Shown: positions 17,550-26,095, counted from the first letter of the stretch. The stretch: DNA of 42,125 bases from an uncultured Ruminococcus sp. (GCA_902785425.1 CACZYP010000033.1:1-42125); one strand, 5' to 3'. Translations and numbers: made by a program. The notes: a model not told the origin generated them from the letters alone.

Positions 17550-17589
17550 GTAAACAACGCCCTCCGAAGCAAATACGCATCAGAGGGCG
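17550..17589 (-). terminator. Terminator after tRNA-Gly(CCC)
   Basis: CGCCCTC (17558-17564) pairs with GAGGGCG (17583-17589). On the minus strand it is followed by TTGTTT. It begins about 11 bases beyond the tRNA 3' end. Confidence 0.75.
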
Positions 17590-17599
17590 ATCTTTTCAG

Positions 17600-17672
17600 A
17601 GCGGACGACGGGACTCGAACCCGCCGCATCCACCTTGGGAAGGTGGCACTCTACCGGATGAGTTACGTCCGC
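17600..17672 (-). tRNA. tRNA-Gly, anticodon CCC
   Basis: A 73-base cloverleaf. The acceptor stem GCGGACG pairs with CGTCCGC, and the discriminator is U. The anticodon stem CCACC/GGTGG encloses loop TTCCCAA, giving anticodon CCC. The T arm contains GGTTCGAGTCC. CCA is not encoded. It has its own promoter and lies beyond a terminator that separates it from the three-tRNA group upstream. Confidence 0.95.
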
Positions 17673-17684
17673 ATCACTGATTAT

Positions 17685-17713
17685 ATTATATATCATTTTT
17701 CTGCAATTATCAA
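17685..17713 (-). promoter_or_regulatory. Promoter dedicated to tRNA-Gly(CCC)
   Basis: On the minus strand TTGATA (17713-17708), 17-base spacer, perfect TATAAT (17690-17685). The expected start site is 5-7 bases before the tRNA 5' end. Confidence 0.75.
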
Positions 17714-17721
17714 GATGTTTT

Positions 17722-17754
17722 AAAAGAAAAAATGCTCTCACCTTTGTGAGAGCA
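17722..17754 (-). terminator. Terminator of the Val-Phe-Gly(GCC) tRNA unit
   Basis: A perfect 9-bp stem, TGCTCTCAC (17733-17741) with GTGAGAGCA (17746-17754), 4-base loop. On the minus strand it is followed by TTTTTTCTTTT. Confidence 0.9.
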
Positions 17755-17763
17755 AAAATAAAG

Positions 17764-17836
17764 AGCGGATGACGGGGCTCGAACCCGCTACCTCCACCTT
17801 GGCAAGGTGGCGCTCTACCAGATGAGCTACATCCGC
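17764..17836 (-). tRNA. tRNA-Gly, anticodon GCC
   Basis: 73 bases, acceptor stem GCGGATG/CATCCGC. The anticodon stem CCACC/GGTGG has loop TTGCCAA, giving anticodon GCC. The T arm is GGTTCGAGCCC. CCA is not encoded. It reads the major glycine codons GGC and GGU, and is last in the three-tRNA unit. Confidence 0.96.
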
Positions 17837-17850
17837 AAATATTCAAAAGG

Positions 17851-17923
17851 TGCCTCCGGGCGGAATCGAACCACCGACACGGGGATTTTCAGTCCCCTGC
17901 TCTACCAACTGAGCTACAGAGGC
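17851..17923 (-). tRNA. tRNA-Phe, anticodon GAA
   Basis: 73 bases, acceptor stem GCCTCTG pairing with CGGAGGC (one G.U type pair). The anticodon stem GGGGA/TCCCC encloses loop CTGAAAA, giving anticodon GAA. It has the standard D-arm AGCTCAGTTGGTAGAGC and T arm GGTTCGATTCC. CCA is not fully encoded. Confidence 0.96.
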
Positions 17924-17950
17924 AAATTTGGCGACCCGGAACGGCCAAAT

Positions 17951-18026
17951 TGGTGGGAACTACAGGGCTCGAACCTGTGACCCTCTGCTTGTAAGGCAGA
18001 TGCTCTCCCAGCTGAGCTAAGCTCCC
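17951..18026 (-). tRNA. tRNA-Val, anticodon TAC
   Basis: The acceptor stem GGGAGCT pairs with AGTTCCC (one G.U pair). The anticodon stem TCTGC/GCAGA has loop CTTACAA, giving anticodon UAC. The T arm is GGTTCGAGCCC. The 3' CCA is encoded (TGG at 17951-17953 on the plus strand), unlike the other three tRNAs here. It is first in its transcription unit. Confidence 0.96.
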
Positions 18027-18061
18027 ATTGCCTCGTCGCTCTCTCTTCAAGCGACTATTGT

Positions 18062-18090
18062 ATAATACACCTTTTTCGATCATTTGTCAA
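18062..18090 (-). promoter_or_regulatory. Promoter of the tRNA-Val-Phe-Gly unit
   Basis: On the minus strand a perfect TTGACA (18090-18085), 17-base spacer, TATTAT (18067-18062). It lies about 36 bases upstream of tRNA-Val. It is strong and close to consensus, as expected for stable RNA. Confidence 0.85.
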
Positions 18091-18130
18091 CCCCTTTTTC
18101 AAAATTTTTTCAATTTTTTTCATTTTTTAA

Positions 18131-18295
18131 GTGTGGAGTGTGGAGTTACTGAAGCACTGCGTGCTTGATTTTATATTTAGTCCATGCAGACTTTTCAATT
18201 ATTGCTCGGATGTAAATTAACGAGAACTAATACAAATCCAACTCGGCGAAGCCGAGTTCCGCAATTGTCCATTGTCAATTGTCAATTGTCAATTA
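18131..18295. repeat. Heptamer/hairpin element with unlike ends
   Basis: The left end is a GTGTGGA heptamer array (18131-18146), followed by hairpin AAGCAC-TGC-GTGCTT (18152-18166). After an AT-rich centre ending TAATACAAATCC comes hairpin AACTCGGC-GAA-GCCGAGTT (18240-18258), CCGCA, and a CAATTGT heptamer array to 18295. The two ends use different heptamers. The remaining intergenic sequence to 18390 holds nothing else recognised except short GCCATTCCACATT-like traces at 18308-18326. Confidence 0.88.
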
Positions 18296-18391
18296 AAAGA
18301 CTCCCCCATTCGCCATTCCACATTTCTTTCCGTCTTCCTTTCTGCATTATTACTTGAAGATCACGATGTCATTTAATTTATTATTTGTTCA

Positions 18392-18420
18392 TTGAAAAAA
18401 TCCCGAAAATGTTGTATAAT
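18392..18420 (+). promoter_or_regulatory. Sigma-A promoter of the VWA-PP2C-VanY operon
   Basis: TTGAAA at 18392-18397, 17-base spacer, perfect TATAAT at 18415-18420, 42 bases before the start codon. Confidence 0.8.
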
Positions 18421-18462
18421 AATGAAATACAGCGCATATGACAGTTAATTTGGGAGGATATT

Positions 18463-19200
18463 ATGGCTAATATTTACGATGATGTTGTTGAAGTTGCAAG
18501 AAGAACGATGGTGCTTTTCTTTGTTGTAGATACATCGGGCAGTATGGAAGGCTCGAAGATCGGCACGCTGAATCAGGCTATCGAGGACGTTATCCCGGAG
18601 ATCAGAGATATTTCGGAGAATAACGCAGACGCAGAGATCAAGATCGCCGTGCTTGAATTTTCAAGCGGCGCACGCTGGATCACTCCCTCGCCTATCCCGG
18701 CGGACGGATTCGAGTGGCAGTATCTCAACGCTGTCGGTCTTACCGATCTCGGTCAGGCTTGCAAGTGCCTCAACGAAAAGCTTTCGAGAAATTCGTTCAT
18801 GAGCGATGTTACAGGCTCGTTTGCGCCTGCTATCTTCCTGCTCTCCGACGGCGCACCGACCGATAAGTATACGGACGAGCTTGAAAACCTTAAACAGAAT
18901 AACTGGTTCAAAAAAGCAATAAAAGTCGCCGTTGCTATCGGCGAAGATGCAAACACTTCGGTGCTTGCCGATTTCACAGGCAACGAAGAAAGTGTTCTTA
19001 CCGTTCACAATCCCGAATCGCTCCGCAAGATGATCCGCTTCGTTTCCGTTACATCGTCGCAGATAGGCTCGCAAAGCTCAACAGTCGGCGGCGAAAACAT
19101 CGACGAGGTGCGTTCAAAGCAGGAGGTCTTCGTTGAACAGGTCAAAGCTTCTTACGATGCCGGCGAATTTGACGTTGAAGACGACTTTATAGAGTGGTGA
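18463..19200 (+). CDS. von Willebrand factor A (TerY-like) domain protein
   Basis: A 245-residue soluble protein that is almost entirely one VWA domain. The metal-dependent MIDAS site is complete: DTSGSM (residues 23-28), the threonine in GLTDLGQA (about 91), and the aspartate in LSDGAPTDKY (about 128). It has no signal peptide or membrane segment, so it is cytosolic and resembles TerY-type proteins more than surface adhesins. The C-terminal 40 residues are acidic (DEVRSKQEVFVEQVKAS, then EFDVEDDFIEW) and may bind a partner. GGGAGGA precedes the ATG. A PP2C phosphatase follows after 29 bases, a pairing typical of phosphorylation-controlled VWA modules. Partner and output are unknown. Confidence 0.88.
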   Translation: MANIYDDVVEVARRTMVLFFVVDTSGSMEGSKIGTLNQAIEDVIPEIRDISENNADAEIKIAVLEFSSGARWITPSPIPADGFEWQYLNAVGLTDLGQACKCLNEKLSRNSFMSDVTGSFAPAIFLLSDGAPTDKYTDELENLKQNNWFKKAIKVAVAIGEDANTSVLADFTGNEESVLTVHNPESLRKMIRFVSVTSSQIGSQSSTVGGENIDEVRSKQEVFVEQVKASYDAGEFDVEDDFIEW

Positions 19201-19229
19201 TCCGCTTACAAAAGAGGTGAATATCCCTT

Positions 19230-20057
19230 ATGAAATACAAAGGCTACAATTTCACTGTTATGGGCTCAAGCCACAAAAAAGCCCGAAAAACCTGCCAGGA
19301 CGCTTCCGTAAGCGTTAACAAGGCAGACTATATCCTCACAGCCGTTTGCGACGGTCACGGCGGCGAGGATTATTTCCGCTCCGACAGAGGCAGCGAGTTC
19401 GCCGTAAAGGCGGTCAAGCTGTGCATGACGGACAGAGACATTATACCGATGCTCTCTTTTTATGCCGACGACGAGGTAAAGATAGACGAGATGCTCATTC
19501 AGCTTGAAAAAAGCATTATTTCCAAGTGGAACGATCTTGTTGCCGCAGACTACGCCGAAGACCCGTTCACGATGGACGAGCTTGAAAACGTTGACCCGAG
19601 AATGCGCCTGAATTATGCAACGGGACAAAAGATAGAGTACGCATACGGCACTACTATGCTTGTGAATGTCGTAACCGATGAATTCTGGTTCGGCATACAC
19701 ATAGGCGACGGCGAATGTGTGATCGTAGATCATCAGGGCAACTTCGACCACCCTATCCCACACGACAGCAAGTGCATGCTCAATCTCACAACGTCTATCT
19801 GTGACCGCACTGCTATCTACAACATGCGCCATCATTTCAGCAAGAAGATACCGAAGGCGCTATTCATCGCTTCCGACGGCGTCGGCAACTGCTTTATCGA
19901 TGACGATAAGCTGCACAGCTTCTACGCAATGATAATGGATCAGTTTGAAACGAAAGACGAGAGCTTTGCGATCCTTGAGCTGCTCGATTATCTGCCGAAG
20001 ATGTCGCAAAAAGGCAGCGGAGACGACATCTCGCTCGGTATCATTCTCAGAAGATAA
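19230..20057 (+). CDS. PP2C-family protein serine/threonine phosphatase
   Basis: Metal-dependent (PPM) phosphatase, 275 residues. The metal-binding aspartates are visible in CQDASVSV (residue 24), VCDGHGGEDYF (residue 41), ASDGVGNCF (about 213) and GSGDDISLGI (about 265). The strand IHIGDGECVIV is characteristic. It is slightly divergent from the RsbU/SpoIIE group and closest in shape to PP2C domains found beside VWA and kinase genes. GAGGTG lies 7 bases upstream of the ATG. No Ser/Thr kinase is encoded nearby, which is unusual for this pairing. Fourteen bases separate it from the lipoprotein gene. Confidence 0.9.
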   Translation: MKYKGYNFTVMGSSHKKARKTCQDASVSVNKADYILTAVCDGHGGEDYFRSDRGSEFAVKAVKLCMTDRDIIPMLSFYADDEVKIDEMLIQLEKSIISKWNDLVAADYAEDPFTMDELENVDPRMRLNYATGQKIEYAYGTTMLVNVVTDEFWFGIHIGDGECVIVDHQGNFDHPIPHDSKCMLNLTTSICDRTAIYNMRHHFSKKIPKALFIASDGVGNCFIDDDKLHSFYAMIMDQFETKDESFAILELLDYLPKMSQKGSGDDISLGIILRR

Positions 20058-20071
20058 GGTGGACTAAACAT

Positions 20072-21511
20072 ATGAAAAAGCTACATTACAAACTCATTGC
20101 GGCGGCTGTGCTGACGAGCGTTACGCTTTCTTCTCTTACGGGCTGTCTCAGAGCAGGCGACGATTCATACATACCCGTAACCAACAGCACTATCTCTTCA
20201 AAAACGCCCGACACACCGAAGCAAAGCGACACAGACTCAGACACCGAAAGCACTGCACCCGCAAAAGCGGAATCGGTAAAATGTGATGTTGATAATGTTA
20301 CTCTTGAAGTCGGTCAGACAAAGACCGTCAAAGCAGAGATCAAGCCGACGGACGAACAGGCGGTCTGGAGCAGCAGTGACGAATCGATCGCAGCCGTTGA
20401 CAAAGACGGAAAGATCACCGCTGTAAAAGCCGGAAAATGCGTTATAAAAGCGGCTGCAAAGAGCAATGACAAGGTATCCGATGAGATCGAAGTTACCGTC
20501 AAAGAGAAGCCTGCACAGAGCAAGACAGAATCAAAAGCTGCATCATCCTCGGCGGCACCGAAAACAACGTCTTCCGCCGCACCGAGCAGTACAACCACTT
20601 CTTCGGAAGAAAAGGCGCAGAAGGTAACGGACATTTCGCTCTTTTTCCCCGACAACAATTCCCTGATCCTGGGACACACTGCACAGCCTACTGTGATCCT
20701 CACTCCTGCAAACGTTGACAACAATAACGTCACGCTTACAACATCGGACACATCTGTTATTTCGATCAACAGTGACGGCTCGATCACTGCAAATCAGCTC
20801 GGCAGCGCAACTATCACGGCAGTTTCGGAAAGCAACAAAAACGCCAAGACGAGCGTTACCGTCACTGTCACCGAACCGCCGAGGATCGAACCCGTACTTC
20901 CGCCCGAAACAGACTCGAATACTTACGATGATACTCAGAGCGAAGAGGACAACAGCGGCAGCGAACAGCCCAGTGAAGTATCGGACGATTACCCGAGATC
21001 AATGTGCTATATCGACGGCGTTCTTATAGTAAACAAAACGTATTCTGTCCCTGCAAGCTACAATCCGGGCGGTCTTACGCAGGAAACGCTTGACGCATTC
21101 TACAGGCTTCAGCAGGGTGCAGCGCAAGACGGCGTTAACATTTGGATAGTCTCGGGCTTCCGCTCATACGAAACGCAGAACAGTCTTTACTGGAGCTACG
21201 TTTCATGGAATGGTCAGGCGGCAGCAGATACATTCTCCGCACGCCCCGGCCACAGCGAGCATCAGACAGGCATGGCTATAGACTGCAACAGCGTTTACGA
21301 CAGCTTTGCAGGCACAAGAGAAGCTGTATGGCTTGAAAACCACTGTCACGAGTACGGATTCATAATCAGATATCCATACGGCAAACAGCACATCACGGGC
21401 TATAAATACGAGCCGTGGCACATCAGATATGTAGGCGATATCGCAGAAGATATCTATAACAGCGGACTTACGCTTGAAGAATATTTCGGCATCAGTTCGG
21501 TTTATGAATAA
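20072..21511 (+). CDS. Lipoprotein with two Ig-like domains and a VanY D,D-carboxypeptidase domain
   Basis: A 479-residue surface lipoprotein. The signal peptide ends in the lipobox LTGC (lipidated Cys25). After a Ser/Thr/Asp-rich spacer comes a bacterial Ig-like (Big_2) domain at about 68-145 (TLEVGQTKTVKAEIKPTD; AVDKDGKITAVKAGKCVI). A second Ser/Thr linker and second Ig-like domain follow (about 190-272; ISINSDGSITANQLGSATI). The C-terminal VanY/peptidase M15B domain (about 320-475) has GFRSYETQNSLY, the zinc motif GHSEHQTGMAIDCN near 393, and EPWHIRYVG near 447. It is predicted to trim the terminal D-Ala of peptidoglycan stem peptides outside the membrane. It sits in an apparent operon with VWA and PP2C genes and ends at a 15-bp hairpin. 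Vancomycin resistance is not implied; no vanHAX or vanRS is present. Confidence 0.93.
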   Translation: MKKLHYKLIAAAVLTSVTLSSLTGCLRAGDDSYIPVTNSTISSKTPDTPKQSDTDSDTESTAPAKAESVKCDVDNVTLEVGQTKTVKAEIKPTDEQAVWSSSDESIAAVDKDGKITAVKAGKCVIKAAAKSNDKVSDEIEVTVKEKPAQSKTESKAASSSAAPKTTSSAAPSSTTTSSEEKAQKVTDISLFFPDNNSLILGHTAQPTVILTPANVDNNNVTLTTSDTSVISINSDGSITANQLGSATITAVSESNKNAKTSVTVTVTEPPRIEPVLPPETDSNTYDDTQSEEDNSGSEQPSEVSDDYPRSMCYIDGVLIVNKTYSVPASYNPGGLTQETLDAFYRLQQGAAQDGVNIWIVSGFRSYETQNSLYWSYVSWNGQAAADTFSARPGHSEHQTGMAIDCNSVYDSFAGTREAVWLENHCHEYGFIIRYPYGKQHITGYKYEPWHIRYVGDIAEDIYNSGLTLEEYFGISSVYE

Positions 21512-21520
21512 TGACACTAT

Positions 21521-21557
21521 TAAGGGCAAAAGCTTAGAAACAAAGCTTTTGCCCTTA
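21521..21557 (+). terminator. Terminator after the VanY-type gene
   Basis: A perfect 15-bp stem: TAAGGGCAAAAGCTT (21521-21535) with AAGCTTTTGCCCTTA (21543-21557), 7-base loop, then GTTTGT. It starts 9 bases after the stop codon. The weak U-tract lowers certainty. Confidence 0.7.
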
Positions 21558-21564
21558 GTTTGTC

Positions 21565-22177
21565 GAAAAAGCGCACATCCAAAAGTTTTTGCCCCGCTTT
21601 TTTCAAAAAGCGGGCAGGGTGCAGGGGTGCGGTCTGCCGGTGGCAGACGTTGCCGCAAGGCAACAGCACCGACCGAGGCGGCAGCCGAGACCGGAGTCCC
21701 GCCCGCCGGAGGCTGTTTCCATACTCATACAGTTCGTGGGGATTCTTAAGGGGGACGTCGTTTGCGTGAATTTCCCTGCCAATCGCACAAAAGCAGGCTT
21801 TGCGTCCCCCTTAAGAGCGTTTTTGCTTACTTTTGCCGCTTGGCAAAAGTAAGTTGCCGCCCGGCAATGGAGGGCAAAAAAATTCGGATATTGTGTAGAA
21901 GTAAGTTTGAAACAAAACACCACCAATACAAATATAAAACGTATATATTTTTTTGGAATTAGAACTTTGTTAGTTTTCCGTCCGGCACATTGGCTTCGCC
22001 TCGTGCCTGCTCTATCTGTAACGCCGGTTACTTTTTTTGCTTCGCACGCTGTTATTTTTCCTCTGAACCTTCTTCATTGATCATTTATAGCTTTTTTGTG
22101 GGGCTACTCGCCCCACACCCTCGGCAGCTTTTTTGAAAAAAAGCTGCGCAAAAAACTTTCCGCTGTGCTATTTTGCA
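21565..22177. mobile_element. Non-coding palindromic element, copy 2
   Basis: The second copy of the element at 8905-9616. The left module is AAAAGTTTTTG, then CCCGCTTTTT with AAAAAGCGGG (21593-21614). The right module in reverse is TGTGGGGC with GCCCCACA (about 22096-22116), GCAGCTTTTTT with AAAAAAGCTGC, then AAAAAACTTTCC. The interior holds abutting perfect hairpins 21632-21648 (GTCTGCC-GGT-GGCAGAC) and 21649-21664 (GTTGCC-GCAA-GGCAAC). An arm pair CTTAAGGGGGACG (21745-21757) with CGTCCCCCTTAAG (21803-21815) follows, then 21826-21853 (CTTACTTTTGCC with GGCAAAAGTAAG). The segment 21978-22050 matches 9436-9510 at about 80%. No credible gene was found; the frames here lack ribosome binding sites. 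Confidence 0.68.
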
Positions 22178-22181
22178 GCTA

Positions 22182-22216
22182 AAAAAAGAACGGGCTTTTT
22201 CACCCGTTCTTTTTTA
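22182..22216 (-). terminator. Terminator of the V-ATPase operon
   Basis: GAACGGG pairs with CCCGTTC around an 8-base loop, flanked by A-runs and T-runs on both sides. It is therefore bidirectional, and it directly abuts the subunit D stop codon. Confidence 0.88.
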
Positions 22217-22852
22217 TTACTCGCTGTCTTTTCCAGCAGCGTCGGCTTTTTGCTTTTTGATAACTTTGAGCCTTGAGAATTCCTCTCTGTCTTTCTCGTC
22301 AAGTGCGTCCGTAATATACTTAACATCGTCCGTAAATCTCGGGATCATGATGTTCTTGAGCGCATTGGCTCTGCGCTGCGTTGTGCTTATTGCGGAAGCA
22401 AGACGGTAAACACTGTTTTCGATCTCGGCAAGCTGTGCCGTGAGCTGCTTTACTTCTTCAAAGCGTCCTCTTGCAAGATCAAGCAGCGAGCTTGTGCTGT
22501 AAAGGCCGTAATCGAGATCAAGACCGTCTTTTTCTTTCATGGCAACGATCGGTATCTCAACGCCCATTACGCTTCTGTATGAAAGCGTGAGAGAATCCTC
22601 TTCGGGCACGGAACGTGAGATCTCGTCGCAGAAGCCCATTGTGATGTTCGCCATCTGCAAGGCTTCGTATGCGTCGTCATATGCTTTATCTATCTTGCCC
22701 TGAACGGACTTAGCCTTATCTATAAGCGACATCAGCTCACGGATCAGGATATTACGCTTCTTGTCGAGCAGTTCGTAGCCGAGAGTTGAAAGCTCAAGCG
22801 ATTTTTTTGAATTGATAAGATTGCCTTTTGTAGGCACTCTCGAAGCAGACAT
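22217..22852 (-). CDS. atpD: V-type ATP synthase subunit D
   Basis: Central rotor shaft of the A/V-type ATPase. It is 211 residues and mostly long helices. The N-terminus (SASRVPTKGNLINSKKSLELS) and the conserved RRANALKNIMIPRF near residue 173 are family signatures. The ATG at 22852 follows GGAGGTGAG; the longer frame would add 11 unrelated residues. It is last gene of the operon, 48 bases after subunit B, with a terminator at its stop codon. Confidence 0.96.
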   Translation of the reverse strand: MSASRVPTKGNLINSKKSLELSTLGYELLDKKRNILIRELMSLIDKAKSVQGKIDKAYDDAYEALQMANITMGFCDEISRSVPEEDSLTLSYRSVMGVEIPIVAMKEKDGLDLDYGLYSTSSLLDLARGRFEEVKQLTAQLAEIENSVYRLASAISTTQRRANALKNIMIPRFTDDVKYITDALDEKDREEFSRLKVIKKQKADAAGKDSE

Positions 22853-22900
22853 CTGCTCACCTCCGTTATTCTGAAAAAACGTCAAAACACCTTTGCCGGT

Positions 22901-24283
22901 TTATTGCTCGGCAGGCTTGTAGAACTTATCAAGAATAGCGTCGTCAACACGGTCAAGCTCGCTTTTGGGCAGGATACCGAGAAGTTCCCAGCCGAGGTCG
23001 AGGCTTTGTTCTATGGTGCGGTTTTCCGTAAAGCTCTGGTTTACGAAGCGCTTTTCAAATGCGTCGCCGAATTCAAGATACTTCTTATCTATCGGCGAAA
23101 GCTCCTCCGCACCGATAACGCTTGCAAGCGAACGTGCGTCGATGACCTTTGCATACGACGAGAAGAGCTGGTTTGCAAGATCCTGATGCTCGGCTCTTGT
23201 GTAGCCCTCGCCTATGCCGTCCTTCATAAGTCTTGAAAGCGACGGCAGAACGTCTATCGGAGGATATATGCCCTGACCCTGGAGCTGACGTGAAAGAACT
23301 ATCTGTCCTTCCGTGATGTAGCCCGTAAGATCGGGAACGGGGTGAGTTATATCATCGTTCGGCATCGTGAGTATCGGTATCTGCGTAACGCTGCCCGAGC
23401 TGCCCTTTACCATACCTGCACGCTCATAGAGCGATGCAAGGTCGGAGTACAGATAACCCGGATAGCCCTTTCTGCCGGGGATCTCGCCCTTTGATGAGCT
23501 GAACTCACGAAGCGCCTCGGCATACGAGGTCATGTCTGTCATGATAACGAGCACCTGCATATCGTGCTCGAATGCAAGATATTCAGCAACGGTAAGTGCG
23601 CATTTCGGAGTAAGGATCCTCTCGATGATCGGGTCGTTTGCAAGGTTCAGAAGCATAACAACTCTGTTCATAACGCCGAACTCTTCAAAGCTTCTCTTGA
23701 AGTAGTCGGCAACGTCGTTTTTAACGCCCATTGCGGCAAAAACAACGCAGAAGCCCTTGCCGTTATCGTCTGCTATCTTTGCCTGACGAACGATCTGAAC
23801 GGCAAGCTCGTTGTGCTTCATACCCGAGCCGGAGAAGATAGGCAGCTTCTGACCTCTGATGAGCGTGATAAGCGTATCTATCGTCGAAATACCGGTGTTG
23901 ATATAGTTCTTAGGGTACACTCTCGAAACGGGGTTGAGCGGCGTACCGTTTATATTTGCCTTTTTAACGGGGTATATCTCGCCGAGGCCGTCGATAGGCT
24001 TGCCCGAACCGTTTAGGATCCTTCCGATGATCTCTTTTGAAAGCGGCATTTCCATCGGACGTGCTGTAAGCCTTGTTTTTGTATTAACAAGCGATATGCC
24101 CTTTGTGCTCTCAAAGACCTGAACAACGATACGCTCGCCGTCGATCTGAACGATACGGCCCTGACGTGTTGTTCCGTTATCGAGCCTGATATCTACGATC
24201 TCTTCAAAGAAAGCGTCTTTAACACCGTCAAGAACGATAAGAGAACCGTTTATTTCCTTTACGCCTACGTAATCTAAAACCAT
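22901..24283 (-). CDS. atpB: V-type ATP synthase subunit B
   Basis: Non-catalytic nucleotide-site subunit of the V1 hexamer, 460 residues as usual. The P-loop equivalent is degenerate ([16 protein letters not shown]), as expected for B and unlike A. Other signatures are [39 protein letters not shown] and the [13 protein letters not shown] segment. It lies 21 bases downstream of subunit A. It is named atpB by the V-type convention and is not the F1Fo a-subunit. Confidence 0.97.
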   Translation of the reverse strand: MVLDYVGVKEINGSLIVLDGVKDAFFEEIVDIRLDNGTTRQGRIVQIDGERIVVQVFESTKGISLVNTKTRLTARPMEMPLSKEIIGRILNGSGKPIDGLGEIYPVKKANINGTPLNPVSRVYPKNYINTGISTIDTLITLIRGQKLPIFSGSGMKHNELAVQIVRQAKIADDNGKGFCVVFAAMGVKNDVADYFKRSFEEFGVMNRVVMLLNLANDPIIERILTPKCALTVAEYLAFEHDMQVLVIMTDMTSYAEALREFSSSKGEIPGRKGYPGYLYSDLASLYERAGMVKGSSGSVTQIPILTMPNDDITHPVPDLTGYITEGQIVLSRQLQGQGIYPPIDVLPSLSRLMKDGIGEGYTRAEHQDLANQLFSSYAKVIDARSLASVIGAEELSPIDKKYLEFGDAFEKRFVNQSFTENRTIEQSLDLGWELLGILPKSELDRVDDAILDKFYKPAEQ

Positions 24284-24304
24284 TCTTTCTTCATTCCTTC
24301 CTGA

Positions 24305-26077
24305 TTAGTTAAACTCCGCCGTCAGCGTTGAATTGAGCGCTTCGTCGATCTCTTTTGCATAGTCTCCGAACATTTCCGGTTTGTCGTTCGGGATATCGTA
24401 CTTCATCTTGGTAAGCTTGTCAAAAAGTCCGAGCGAAATGATCCTTGAAAGCGGGATACCTCTTGAGATAAGGCCTTTCGATACCTCATAAAGATGAAGT
24501 ATGGTCTTCATCATAAGCTTCTGCTTTTCGAGCGGAACGAACGTATCGTCCTTGTGGAAAGCGTTCTGCTGCAGGAAGCCTACTCTGATAACTCTTGCTG
24601 TTTCGATAACAAGCTTCTGATCGTCCGGAAGTACGTCCGAACCGATCAGCTTAACGATCTCCATAAGGCTGTTTTCTTCCTGAAGGATCGCCGTTATCTT
24701 ATTTCTGAATTCTATAAACTCCCTGCCCTGATTCTTCTCGAACCACGGATCAAGGTCTGTGAAATATTCACTGTAGCTCGTCATCCAGTTGATAGCCGGA
24801 TAGTGACGTGCGTATGCAAGCGACTTATCGAGCGCCCAGAAGCAGCGTGTAAAACGCTTTGTATTCTGAGTTACAGGCTCGGAGAAGTCAGCGCCCTGCG
24901 GCGAAACGGCACCGATCACCGTAACGGAACCCTGCTTGCCGCCGAGAGTTTCAACACGGCCTGCACGCTCGTAGAAGTCGGAAAGTCTTGACGGAAGATA
25001 TGCCGGGAAGCCTTCCTCGGCAGGCATCTCTTCAAGACGTCCTGAGATCTCTCTCAGAGCCTCCGCCCAACGTGAAGTTGAATCCGCCATGATAGCGCAG
25101 TGATAGCCCATGTCACGGTAATACTCCGCAAGCGTGATACCCGTGTAAATGGAGGCCTCACGAGCCGCAACGGGCATGTTTGACGTATTGGCGATAAGCG
25201 CTGTTCTGTCTGTCATAGGTCTGCCCGACTTCGGGTCGATAAGCTCCTTGAACTCCTGGAGGACCTGGCTCATCTCGTTGCCACGCTCGCCGCAGCCGAT
25301 GTAGATGATGATATCTGCATCGCACCACTTTGCAAGCTGGTGCTGCGTCATCGTTTTTCCTGCGCCGAATCCGCCCGGGATAGCCGCCGTGCCGCCCTTT
25401 GAGATAGGCAGCAGTGTATCTATTACTCTCTGTCCCGTGATAAGAGGAATATCGGCAGGGAGCTTTTCTTTTACCGGTCTCGGCGTTTTGATCGGCCACT
25501 TCTGGCAGAGCGTAAGCTCATGCTCCTGACCGTTTTTATCTTTAAGTACAACTACAGTGTCGTTTATCGTGTATTTGCCGTCGGGCTTAACACTGACAAC
25601 TTCACCCGAAACGTAAGGCGGCACAAGCATTCTGTGCTCGATTATCCTTGTTTCGGGACATGTGGCGTAAATATCGCCGCCCGAAAGCTTATCGCCTTTC
25701 TTTACGGTGATGTGAACATCCCATCTGCGCTTTTCGTCAAGCGAAGGAACGGACACGCCTCTTGAAATAAATACGCTTCCGCTCTCCTGCTCGATAGCTG
25801 CAAGAGGGCGCTCGATGCCGTCAAAGATATTGTCCATGATACCGGGGCCGAGAAGAACGTTCATAGGCGCACCCGTGCCGACGACCTTATCGCCGGGCTT
25901 GAGTCCCGTTGTCTCCTCGTATACCTGTATCGTAGTCTCATTCTTTGAAAGTCTGATGACCTCGCCGACAAGGCTTTTCTCACCGACGTATACCATCTCC
26001 ATCATAGAGAAGCTGTTGCTGTTTTTAACCGTAACAACGGGACCGTTGATCCCGAAGATCACGTCATTATTGTTCAT
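24305..26077 (-). CDS. atpA: V-type ATP synthase catalytic subunit A
   Basis: Catalytic subunit of V1, 590 residues. The N-terminal beta-barrel is followed by the family-specific insertion (about 100-190), then Walker [17 protein letters not shown] (about 230), the CGERGNEM segment, Walker B-like [21 protein letters not shown], and [18 protein letters not shown]. The ATG at 26077 is preferred because GGGGTGG lies 5 bases upstream; a GTG three codons earlier overlaps that site. It lies 18 bases downstream of subunit E. Confidence 0.97.
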   Translation of the reverse strand: MNNNDVIFGINGPVVTVKNSNSFSMMEMVYVGEKSLVGEVIRLSKNETTIQVYEETTGLKPGDKVVGTGAPMNVLLGPGIMDNIFDGIERPLAAIEQESGSVFISRGVSVPSLDEKRRWDVHITVKKGDKLSGGDIYATCPETRIIEHRMLVPPYVSGEVVSVKPDGKYTINDTVVVLKDKNGQEHELTLCQKWPIKTPRPVKEKLPADIPLITGQRVIDTLLPISKGGTAAIPGGFGAGKTMTQHQLAKWCDADIIIYIGCGERGNEMSQVLQEFKELIDPKSGRPMTDRTALIANTSNMPVAAREASIYTGITLAEYYRDMGYHCAIMADSTSRWAEALREISGRLEEMPAEEGFPAYLPSRLSDFYERAGRVETLGGKQGSVTVIGAVSPQGADFSEPVTQNTKRFTRCFWALDKSLAYARHYPAINWMTSYSEYFTDLDPWFEKNQGREFIEFRNKITAILQEENSLMEIVKLIGSDVLPDDQKLVIETARVIRVGFLQQNAFHKDDTFVPLEKQKLMMKTILHLYEVSKGLISRGIPLSRIISLGLFDKLTKMKYDIPNDKPEMFGDYAKEIDEALNSTLTAEFN

Positions 26078-26095
26078 ATAATCCACCCCGTTTCG

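Noticed and set aside
20072-21511. Vancomycin resistance gene vanY
   Set aside because: The domain is VanY-like, but the protein carries Ig-like domains and a lipobox, and no other van genes occur; general cell-wall carboxypeptidase is the sober call.
21474-21962. Several frames of 60-110 codons after the VanY-type gene
   Set aside because: They overlap perfect hairpins in a GC-rich non-coding element and show no codon-usage or motif support.
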